DNA of 64,000 nt from Arenicola marina (lineage: Eukaryota > Annelida > Polychaeta > Arenicolidae), in assembly GCA_964019135.1 (NCBI GenBank), contig OZ025248.1, positions 48,291,670 to 48,355,669 of the forward strand, read 5' to 3'. Below the pieces are notes generated by a model. That model saw only the letters and a list, made by a program, of their open reading frames with translations, was not told where the DNA came from and searched no databases. Shown piece by piece: positions 24,501 through 36,500 of the stretch (its first letter is position 1; each line of letters opens with the position of its first letter). The translations under genes and the position numbers were made by a program.

Positions 24501-27500
24501 TGCCCCGCCCACTGAAGGACACTTACCCCATGCCCCGCCCACTGAGGGACACTTACCCCATGCCCCGCCCACTGAAGGACACTTACCCCATGCCCCGCCC
24601 ACTGAAGGACACTTACCCCCTGCCCCGCCCACTGAAGGACACTTACCCCATGCCCCGCCCACTGAAGGACACTTAACCCATGCCCCGCCCGCTGAAGGAC
24701 ACTTACCCCATACCCCGCCAACTGAAGGACACTTACCCCATGCCCCGCCCGCTGAAGGACACTTACCCCATGCCCAGCCCAGTGAAGAACACTTACCCTA
24801 TGCCCCGTCCACTGAAGGACACTTACCCCATACCCGGCCAACTGGAGGACACTTACCCCATGCCCCGCCCACTGAAGAACACTTACCCCATGCCCAGCCC
24901 AGTGAAGAACACTTACCCCATGCCCCGCCCACTGAAGAACTCTTACCCCATGCCCAGCCCAGTGAAGAACACTTACCCCATGCCCCGCCCACTGAAGGAC
25001 ACTTATCCCCTGCCCCGCCTACTGAAGGACACTTACCCCATACCCCGCCAACTGAAGGACACTTACCCCATGCCCCGCCCGCTGAAGGACACTTACCCCA
25101 TGCCCGGCCAAACTGGAGGACACTTACCCCGTGCCCCGCCCACTGAAGGACACTTACCCCATGCCCGGCTAACTGGAGGACACTTACCCCGTGCCCCGTC
25201 CACTGAAGAACTCTTACCCCATGCCCAGCCCAGTGAAGAACACTTACCCCATGCCCCGTCCACTGAAGGACACTTACCCCATACCCGGCCAACTGGAGGA
25301 CACTTACCCCATGCCCCGCCCACTGAAGAACACTTACCCCATGCCCAGCCCAGTGAAGAACACTTACCCCATGCCCCGTCCACTGAAGGACACTTACCCC
25401 ATATCCGGCCAACTGGAGGACACTTACCCCATGCCCCGCCCACTGAAGAACACTTACCCCATGCCCAGCCCAGTGAAGAACACTTACCCCATGCCCCGTC
25501 CACTGAAGGACACTTACCCCATACCCGGCCAACTGGAGGACACTTACCCCATGCCCCGCCCACTGAAGAACACTTACCCCATGCCCAGCCCAGTGAAGAA
25601 CACTTACCCCATGCCCCGCCCACTGAAGAACTCTTACCCCATGCCCAGCCCAGTGAAGAACACTTACCCCATGCCCCGTCCACTGAAGAACAATTACCCC
25701 ATGCCCTTCCCACTGGAGAACACTTACCCCGTGCCCCGCCCGCTGAAGAACACTTACCCCATGCCCGCCTACTCCAGAACACTTACACCATGCTCCGCCC
25801 ACTGAAGAACACTTACCCCATGGCCTTCCCACTAAAGAAAACTTACCTCATGCCCCGCCCACTGAACAACACTTACCCCGTGCCCCGCCCGCTGAAGAAT
25901 ACTTACCCCATGGCCTTCCCACTGAAGAACACTTACCCCATGCCCCGCCCACTGAACAACACTTACCCCGTGCCCCGCCCGCTGAAGAACACTTACCCCA
26001 TGCCCGCCTACTCCAGAACACTTACCCCATGCCCGGCCCACTGAACAACACTTACCCCATGGCCTTCCCACTGAAGAACACTTACCCCATGCCCCGCCCA
26101 CTGAACAACACTTACCCCGTGCCCCGCCCGCTGAAGAACACTTACCCCATGCCCCGTCCACTGAAGGACACTTACTCCATACCCGGCCAACTGGAGGACA
26201 CTTACCCCATGCCCCGCCCACTGAAGAACACTTACCCCATGCCCAGCCCAGTGAAGAACACTTACCCCATGCCCCGCCCACTGAAGAACTCTTACCCCAT
26301 GCCCAGCCCAGTGAAGAACACTTACCCCATGCCCCGTCCACTGAAGAACAATTACCCCATGCCCTTCCCACTGGAGAACACTTACCCCGTGCCCCGCCCG
26401 CTGAAGAACACTTACCCCATGCCCGCCTACTCCAGAACATTTACGCCATGCTCCGCCCACTGAAGAACACTTACCCCATGGCCTTCCCACTAAAGAAAAC
26501 TTACCTCATGCCCCGCCCACTGAACAACACTTACCCCGTGCCCCGCCCGCTGAAGAATACTTACCCCATGGCCTTCCCACTGAAGAACACTTACCCCATG
26601 CCCCGCCCACTGAACAACACTTACCCCGTGCCCCGCCCGCTGAAGAAAATTTGCCCTATGCCCGCCTACTCCAGAACACTTACCCCATGCCCGGCCCACT
26701 GAACAACACTTACCCCATGGCCTTCCCACTGAACAACACTTACCCCGTGCCCCGCCCGCTGAAGAATACTTACCCCATGGCCTTCCCACTGAAGAACACT
26801 TACCCCATGCCCCGCCCACTGAACAACACTTACCCCGTGCCCCGCCCGCTGAAGAACACTTACCCCATGCCCGCCTACTCCAGAACACTTACCTCATGCC
26901 CGGCCCACTGAACAACACTTACCCCATGGCCTTCCCACTGAAGAACACTTACCCCATGCCCCGCCCACTGAACAACACTTACCCCGTGCCCCGCCCGCTG
27001 AAGAACACTTACCCCATGCCCCGTCCACTGAAGGACACTTACTCCATACCCGGCCAACTGGAGGACACTTACCCCATGCCCCGCCCACTGAAGAACACTT
27101 ACCCCATGCCCCGCCCACTGAACAACACTTACCCCGTGCCCCGCCCGCTGAAGAATACTTACCCCATGGCCTTCCCACTGAAGAACACTTACCCCATGCC
27201 CCGCCCACTGAACAACACTTACCCCGTGCCCCGCCCGCTGAAGAAAATTTGCCCTATGCCCGCCTACTCCAGAACACTTACCCCATGCCCGGCCCACTGA
27301 ACAACACTTACCCCATGGCCTTCCCACTGAACAACACTTACCCCGTGCCCCGCCCGCTGAAGAATACTTACCCCATGGCCTTCCCACTGAAGAACACTTA
27401 CCCCATGCCCCGCCCACTGAACAACACTTACCCCGTGCCCCGCCCGCTGAAGAACACTTACCCCATGCCCGCCTACTCCAGAACACTTACCTCATGCCCG

Positions 27501-30500
27501 GCCCACTGAACAACACTTACCCCATGGCCTTCCCACTGAAGAACACTTACCCCATGCCCCGCCCACTGAACAACACTTACCCCGTGCCCCGCCCGCTGAA
27601 GAACACTTACCCCATGCCCCGTCCACTGAAGGACACTTACTCCATACCCGGCCAACTGGAGGACACTTACCCCATGCCCCGCCCACTGAAGAACACTTAC
27701 CCCATGCCCAGCCCAGTGAAGAACACTTACCCCATGCCCCGCCCACTGAAGAACTCTTACCCCATGCCCAGCCCAGTGAAGAACACTTACCCCATGCCCC
27801 GTCCACTGAAGAACAATTACCCCATGCCCTTCCCACTGGAGAACACTTACCCCGTGCCCCGCCCGCTGAAGAACACTTACCCCATGCCCGCCTACTCCAG
27901 AACACTTACGCCATGCCCCGCCCACTGAACAACACTTACCCCGTGCCCCGCCCGCTGAAGAATACTTACCCTATGGCCTTCCCACTGAAGAACACTTACC
28001 CCATGCCCCGCCCACTGAACAACACTTACCCCGTGCCCCGCCCGCTGAAGAACACTTACCCCATGCCCGCCTACTCCAGAACACTTACCCCATGCTCCGC
28101 CCACTGAAGAACACTTACCCCCTGCCCCGCCCACTGAAGAACACGTACCCATGCCCCGCTCACTGAAGATCACTTACCCTATGCCCCGTCCATTGAAGGA
28201 CACTTACCCCATACCCCGCCCACTGAAGGACACTTACCCCATGCCCCGCTCACTGAAGAACACGTACCCATGCCCGGCCAACTGAAGATCACTTACCCCA
28301 TGCCCTTCCCACTGAAGAACATTTACCCCATGTCCCGCCCACTGGAAAAAAACTTACTCCATGCTTCGCCTAGTAGAAAGCACTTACCCCCTGCCCCGCC
28401 CACTGAAGAACACGTACCCATGCCCCGCTCACCACGTAACACTTACCCCATGCTCCGCCCATGAGGCCGTAGGTCTGCTGATAGCGTTTAACGTGGAAGA
28501 CATAGATGATGAAGGTGAATATCTGGATTCCCTCAGCCAGCATTACACAGAATGAAGCCAGGTAGAAGAAGTGCATGAGCACTGCGATAGCCACGCAAGC
28601 CGCTTCCGTAGGCTGGAAGAAAGCAAGAATGACCGAACGCCAACAATGAAGCGAGAACTCGAAGTACAAAGACACCGTGGGATGAATGCCGGGATATACG
28701 GTTTATTCGTTTTTCCTTCTGCTTCTGAACATTATAAAAGCAGAATTTGTCCCTTTTCAATTTGTTCTTTCACAAAAGGTAAAGCAGAAAAGGGTTTCGC
28801 CAATTCCTTTTCCCATTACGGTGTCGAAAAATAAAAAAGTAAAAAAGGTAAAAGACATCAGAAATCGTGTCCCGTTTTTGAAAGAAGCAAAATGAAAATA
28901 GGTAACACTCGCGCGATACCTTTTACCCTTTTTTAATATACAAAACGGAAATAGGTAATACTCGTGCGATATCTTTTACCCTTTTGTAAAGTACAAAATG
29001 GAAATAGGTAATACTCGAGCGATACCGTTTTACCATTTTCGCGAAAATGAATAACACTCGAGCGAATCTGTTTCGAGCTCCGGGCTATGGCTCTGGACTC
29101 AGGCACCGGGCTATGGCTCCTGGTTCAGGTTCCGGGCTATGGCTCTCGGTGCCGGGCTATGGCTCCGGGCTATGGCTCCGTACTTAGGCACCGGGCTATG
29201 GCTCCTGGTTCAGGTTCCGGGCTATGGCTCTCGGTGGCGGGCTATGCCTCCGGGCTTCGGGATATGGCTCCGGGCTATGGCTCTCGGTGCCGGGCTATGG
29301 TTCTCGGCTCCGGGCTCTCGGCTATGGCTCCGGTTTTTGGGCTTTCCGACGCTAGATTATGGCTTCGAGCTCTGAGCTATGGCTTCGGACTATGGCCCCG
29401 GGCTCAGGCTTCGGGCTATGGCTTTATGCGTCGGGTTATGGCTCCGCGCGCGGGCTATGGCTCCGTGCGCTGGACTATGGCTCTGTGATCCGAGATCGGG
29501 AAAACGCGAGGGCTACATCGTGAAGGCAAAATCTCGAGATTGATCTCGCCTTCGCATTCTCGCATTCTCGTGATCTCGCAATTTCACCCTCGCAATCTCG
29601 CGATCGCGCCGTCGCGTTCTCGTCCTCGCGTTCTAGCGATCTCGCCCTCGCGTTCTTGCGATCTCGCCCTCGCGTTCTTGCGATCTCGCCCTCGCGATTT
29701 TACCTTTGGCACGCCCGGCACCGACAGCTATAGCCCGGAGCCTGCGCCCGGAGCTAGAAACAAATTCGTTCGAGCGTTACTCATTTTCGTATTGAAGATA
29801 AAACGGTGTCGCGCGAGTGTTACCTATTTCCGTTTTGCTCCTTTCTAAAAGGGCAAACGGTTTCTGATGAAATTTTCATGTTTCAAAACGGTAATTGGAA
29901 AAGGAATTGACGAAACCCTTTTCTAATTTACCCTTTGTGAACCAGAAAATTGAAAATAGGAAAATTCTGCTTTTATAATGTTCAGAGGCAAAAGGAAAAA
30001 CGAATAAACGGTATATCCCGGGATTGGGGTGGTATCAATGATACTTTACAGCTACGTGACGTAACAGAATGACGAGATATGAATGGGACTCAGCTAAGTG
30101 ACTTATTCGGTTCCTCCACTCTAGTGAGTGGCGTCCATGAACTGTAGTCGAAGAGAAGAACATTATTTTTAGATACCCTTGTACACTATTTTTGCATAAT
30201 CACCGGCTGACATCGAATAATGCGTGAGTATTTTGTCAATGAAAGTCTACTTTTGGCGTGACTCATAATAAACCCATAATGTGCTAGAGTCGTCTACCAA
30301 GTTACATGTTATGCAAGTAGTTTAATTAATACATATTCTATGCCTTATCCTGCACGTGGATGATTCCCTTAACAGCAAATTTAGATAACACCAACCAAAA
30401 ATAGAAACATGTTACTTTTTTATGTAAGTGGAACAATCTACAGCAACTAGTTCGTCGCCTCTTTCACACGTTAAACTCACCGAAAGGTTGTCAGGATCGG

Positions 30501-33500
30501 AGTCCATGTCAGAGTTCCAGTCAAAGCCGACCAAGAAAAGCACGTGACCTAACGTGAGGGCCGTGCACAGGTTGATCAGCATCACCGCGTGATGTGAACG
30601 GAGGCTCCTTGAAGGGGAAGTTAGGTGGGGGGGGGGGGGGGTGTGCAGGGGTGGAAGGAGGTAGACATTATATCTGACAATATTGAATCATTAAAACGTA
30701 TGAACGCCGAGCGCCCTATATATAAATACGGTGTGTAGCATTAAACAAGGCATCTCTTTTCACTTAGCATTCTATATCATAGCCTCCATTCTCAATGTTT
30801 CCTCCGAGCAAAGTTTTCCTCCTCATGCCAGCGAGGGATTTCGTCGAGCCCGGGAAGAGAATATCATTCAAAGCCTTTTACCGAAGTGAACTTTCAATGT
30901 TCTGTTGACACTTACTTCCAGTATATCCCATAGATGATGACCGTGGTAACCATGGATACGATGGAGACAACAAGGAAGACTATTGTGATGACGTTGAGGG
31001 CTAAGCCCGCAGGGGTGCCTGCCAGGGGGTCCTGAAACACAGCACATACCGCGTGTCTCCTACAAGTTCACACGTATTACGTAGCTTCCTGAGCCTTCAT
31101 GTGGTGTTACTATCACATCATCCTGTGATGTCGCCTCAGTATGAGGGCGCCGCTACTGTACTCACTTTGTCCAGTCGGAAGACTTTCTAGGCTTCTCTCT
31201 ATATGCCCGGTATACGAAGACACTTCGGAGGGCAAAGTTAACACAGATAAAACTGAGGGATTATGGGTGAGATCTCATAAGAGAGGGATGGAAGATGCTA
31301 CCCCCCCACCCCCCCAAAACGCCTCCGATTTAAAATGGACTTCGGGAACGATTAAGATTTTGGATTTCCATTTTGGAAACATAACTGCAGGCGCCCTTAA
31401 ATGGTAGCCCCCAATTAAAAGATTTAAAAATATACTGAAGGGAAAATGTTTATACTCAACTACCTGGCATGCTCGGGTATATGGTATTATATTTACATGA
31501 TATCTCTACCCGATATAAAAAACTCGAAACTGCGATGCTTTGTCTCTTCTGCAGTGGGAAAGGAACATGGGCATGGACAATTTAATGTTACAATATGGCC
31601 TACACAGGGAGAATATCGGGAGTGTTAAAGATAAATGTCCACTTCAGTGTACCTTGACATTTTAAGTCACCCCTTATTTTTAAACCCGCTAATCAGACAC
31701 CCCAACGGCAATTGTGTGTCTTACAGCAAATATTTAAAACCCCGTGTTAAAACGGTATCTCGTCCATGGGATGGAGTCGGCCTCCTGGGGACCGACGAGG
31801 TGGAGTCCATGCCAGGCTTGGAAGTTTTTAGGTGGGGCAAGACGATGCCTCGTGGGTTCGTGGACGAGATTCCCACATTGTGGATAAAGGCGTTAGACCG
31901 CGGATACCAAGGCCCACCCAACAGGCCGTGCTTTCTCTTGAGTGAGGAGGATAACCCCCTGGAAGACCACAGGTTTAGCCTCCGGGTACTTTACAGAAGA
32001 TTTCCTCCCCGTGTGAAGTCTCTGCCGGGGGCTTAAGATGGCAAATCATACTACCTCGAATCCGGCTCTTATGTCCGGTAACATTTATAAGAAATCATTA
32101 GATCGCCGGCTATCGGATTTTTAGAGCACACAAACGATTTTACGGCTTCCAAATACAGCCTTATGAGCCACTAGTGGCGCATGCGCGATCCTCTGACTTA
32201 CATCCGGTCTGACAATGATTCCGAAGTTGGTGGTGTGGTTACAGGCGCACGTGACTGTGACGCTGTCATCATAGAGCACCTCACAGCCTTCAGCGTCCCA
32301 GTAGAGGGCGCTGCAAAGGTTGTTAGACAACATCTTGACAGTAAAATATCTAAATTTGATGCTTCAATCGTATGATCCGAATACCAAAACGTATGTGAGC
32401 TGCTGCTAATTACGTAAACTGTGCGTCGCGCAACTCCGTTGTCAATCGTGTGCTGCTAACCTTGTTACATATACTTTGACTTGCTGATAGTGATTTACTG
32501 TTAACATAGCCATGCAATTTTCTCTTTGTTCGAACTTAACCGTTGACATTCGGAAATAGCGTTCACTGTTTGACATGTCCTCAGTGGTTCGCGGCCTATT
32601 TAACTGCACGGAATGATGTAAGCTCTGCACGGAATGATGTAAGCTCTGCACGGAATGACGTAAGCTCTGCACGGAATGATGTAAGCTCTGCACGGAATGA
32701 TGTAAGCTCTGCACGGAATGATGTAAGCTTACATCAAAATCAGCTGCTTTTGTGGTTGATAATAATCTTGTCACGTGTAGTGACGTACCTGGTGTTGTAG
32801 AAGCGGCACTCAGCGTGGCAGGACTGATTCAAATAGCACTCATTATCCTGCAACATGTACCATATCATCCGATTAACATAGGCCAAACAACAATAGTACG
32901 GAAGGATAACATATTACGGAAATTCACTTTTACTAAAGTTGCCCGAATCATACGGGTATAGACCATTTGTGCCATAACATTTAATCCTGATCAGCTGAAA
33001 AATATTTCTGATAAATTGCATCGCTCTTTGGTAAGTAAAAAAAATATTAGTTAAATGTGAGTGCTGGCAGTGGTTTATTTGTGGCAGTGGCTTATTTGGA
33101 AGTTATTTGAAAGTTTGTGCCATATGTTGGTTTTTGATTATGTCACTGCTCGATTTGTCTCATTGCGCGACCAGCTGCGTCACCGGGGGGGGGGGGGAGG
33201 GGTTCTCATAATCTCCTTCAAGGCTTACCAGTACAGTGAAGTTCATTATGAAAGGCGGTTGGAAGACGTAGCCTGTGGGGAGGTCTGGGACGACCACTGA
33301 TAACACGCGGGAGTTGATGTTGGAACCGGAACCGCTTCTCGGCGACACGGAACTGCTCGAAACCTCACTGGAGTGAGAGAAAAAGTCATCAAAGATGTGG
33401 GTTATATCGGGTTACGTGCTATGTGCTCATTTCACAATGGATGCAATCACTTATTTGTAATAGAATAACTAACCATTGTCAACGTTATTTACATGTCGAC

Positions 33501-36500
33501 CTCTCTGCGATATGTATTGCAGTGAAAGGGACTATGACTCCCCCGTCCGGCAGCGAGGAGGTCGACCTCTCTGTGATATGTATTGCAGTGATAGGGACTA
33601 AGACTCACCCGTCCGGCAGTGAGGAGGTCGACCTCTCTGTGATATGTATTACAGTGATAGGGACTATGACTCACCCGTCCGGCAGTGAGGAGGTCGACCT
33701 CTCTGTGATATGTATTACAGTGATAGGGACTATGACTCACCCGTCCGGCAGTGAGGAGGTCGACCTCTCTGTGATATGTATTGCAGTGATAGGGACTATG
33801 ACTCACCCGTCCGGCAGTGAGGAGGTCGACATCTCTGTGATATGTATTGCAGTGATAGGGAATATGACTCACCCGTCCGGCAGCGAGGAGGTCGACCTCT
33901 CTGTGATATGTATTACAGTGATAGGGACTATGACTCACCCGTCCGGCAGTGAGGAGGTCGACATCTCTGTGATATGTATTGCAGTGATAGGGAATATGAC
34001 TCACCCGTCCGGCAGTGAGGAGGTCGACCTCTCTGTGATATGTATTGCAGTGATAGGGAATATGACTCACCCGTCCGGCAGTGAGGAGGTCGACCTCTCT
34101 GTGATATGTATTACAGTGATAGGGACTATGACTCACCCGTCCGGCAGTGAGGAGGTCGACCTCTCTGTGATATGTATTACAGTGACAGGGACTATGACTC
34201 ACCCGTCTGGCAGTGAGGAGGTCGACCTCTCTGTGATATGTATTGCAGTGATAGGGACTATGACTCACCCGTCCGGCAGTGAGGAGGTCGACCTCTCTGT
34301 GATATGTATTACAGTGATAGGGACTATGACTCACCCGTCCGGCAGTGAGGAGGTCGACCTCTCTGTGATATGTATTGCAGTGATAGGGACTATGACTCAC
34401 CCGTCCGGCAGTGAGGAGGTCGACCTCTCTGTGATATGTATTACAGTGACAGGGACTATGACTCACCCGTCTGGCAGTGAGGAGGTCGACCTCTCTGTGA
34501 TATGTATTGCAGTGATAGGGACTATGACTCACCCGTCCGGCAGTGAGGAGGTCGACCTCTCTGTGATATGTATTACAGTGATAGGGACTATGACTCACCC
34601 GTCCGGCAGTGAGGAGGTCGACCTCTCTGTGATATGTATTACAGTGACAGGGACTATGACTCACCCGTCTGGCAGTGAGGAGGTCGACCTCTCTGTGATA
34701 TGTATTGCAGTGATAGGGACTATGACTCACCCGTCCGGCAGTGAGGAGGTCGACCTCTCTGTGATATGTATTACAGTGACAGGGACTATGACTCACCCGT
34801 CTGGCAGTGAGGAGGTCGACCTCTCTGTGATATGTATTGCAGTGATAGGGACTATGACTCACCCGTCCGGCAGTGAGGAGGTCGACCTCTCTGTGATATG
34901 TATTGCAGTGATAGGGAATATGACTCACCCGTCCGGCAGTGAGGAGGTCGACCTCTCTGTGATATGTATTGCAGTGATAGGGAATATGACTCACCCGTCC
35001 GGCAGTGAGGAGGTCGACCTCTCTGTGATATGTATTACAGTGATAGGGACTATGACTCACCCGTCCGGCAGTGAGGAGGTCGACCTCTCTGTGATATGTA
35101 TTACAGTGACAGGGACTATGACTCACCCGTCTGGCAGTGAGGAGGTCGACCTCTCTGTGATATGTATTGCAGTGATAGGGACTATGACTCACCCGTCCGG
35201 CAGTGAGAAGGTCGACCTCTCTGTGATATGTATTACAGTGATAGGGACTATGACTCACCCGTCCGGCAGTGAGGAGGTCGACCTCTCTGTGATATGTATT
35301 GCAGTGATAGGGAATATGACTCACCCGTCCGGCAGTGAGGAGGTCGACCTCTCTGTGATATGTATTGCAGTGATAGGGAATATGACTCACCCGTCCGGCA
35401 GTGAGGAGGTCGACCTCTCTGTGATATGTATTACAGTGATAGGGACTATGACTCATCCGTCCGGCAGTGAGGAGGTCGACCTCTCTGTGATATGTATTGC
35501 AGTGATAGGGACTAAGACTCACCCGTCAAGCTGGCAGTGAGGAGGTCGACCTCTCTGTGATATGTATTACAGTGATAGGGACTATGACTCATCCGTCCGG
35601 CAGTGAGGAGGTCGACCTCTCTGTGATATGTATTGCAGTGATAGGGACTAAGACTCACCCGTCAGGCTGGCAGTGAGGAGGTCGACCTCTCTGTGATATG
35701 TATTACAGTGATAGGGACTATGACTCACCCGTCAAGCTGGCAGTGAGGAGGTCGACCTCTCTGTGATATGTATTACAGTGATAGGGACTATGACGCACCC
35801 GTCCGGCAGTGAGGAGGTCGACCTCTCTGTGATATGTATTACAGTGATAGGGACTATGACTCCCCCGTCCGGCAGTGAGGAGGTCGACCTCTCTGTGATA
35901 TGTATTGTAGTGATAGGGACTATGACTCCCCCGTCCGGCAGTGAGGAGGTCGACCTCTCTGTGATATGTATTGCAGTGATAGGGAATATGACTCACCCGT
36001 CCGGCAGTGAGGAGGTCGACCTCTCTGTGATATGTATTGCAGTGATAGGGACTATGACTCACCCGTCCGGCAGTGAGGAGGTCGACCTCTCTGTGATATG
36101 TATTGCAGTGATCGGGACTATGACTCACCCGTCCGGCAGTGAGGAGGTCGACCTCTCTGTGATATGTATTGCAGTGATAGGGACTATGACTCACCCGTCC
36201 GGCAGTGAGGAGGTCGACCTCTCTGTGATATGTATTGCAGTGATCGGGACTATGACTCACCCGTCCGGCAGTGAGGAGGTCGACCTCTCTGTGATATGTA
36301 TTGCAGTGATAGGGACTATGACTCACCCGTCCGGCAGTGAGGAGGTCGACCTCTCTGTGATATGTATTGCAGTGATCGGGACTATGACTCACCCGTCCGG
36401 CAGTGAGGAGGTCGACCTCTCTGTGATATGTATTACAGTGATAGGGACTATGACTCACCCGTCCGGCAGTGAGGAGGTCGACCTCTCTGTGATATGTATT

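Larger units (their letters stand above)
28689..30022. mobile_element. Long terminal-inverted-repeat (foldback) element
   Basis: The left end CCGGGATATACGGTTTATTC and onward is repeated as the reverse complement at the right end (GAATAAACGGTATATCCCGG). Similarity of roughly 80-85% continues for about 230 bp on each side, through TTTTTCCTTCTGC, AACATTATAAAAGCAGAATT and AATAGGTAACACTCGCGCGA. No transposase frame is visible, so it is non-autonomous. The interior carries a degenerate CGGGCTATGGCTC repeat (29080-29490) and a CTCGCGATCTCGCCCTCG repeat (29560-29700). Target-site duplications are not clear. It lies in the TM2-TM3 intron. Confidence 0.8.

Noticed and set aside
22329..26044. Decapeptide-repeat frames (about 750-815 codons) on both strands
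   Set aside because: By-product of a 30-bp stop-free repeat; several frames are open at the same time, so not evidence of a protein.
28571..28895. Plus-strand 69- and 87-codon frames
   Set aside because: They overlap the antisense of the TM3 exon and the terminal repeat of the foldback element.
29087..29488. 133-codon Gly/Tyr/Leu-rich frame resembling a structural protein
   Set aside because: Product of the CGGGCTATGGCTC degenerate repeat inside a non-autonomous element; no start context or signal peptide.
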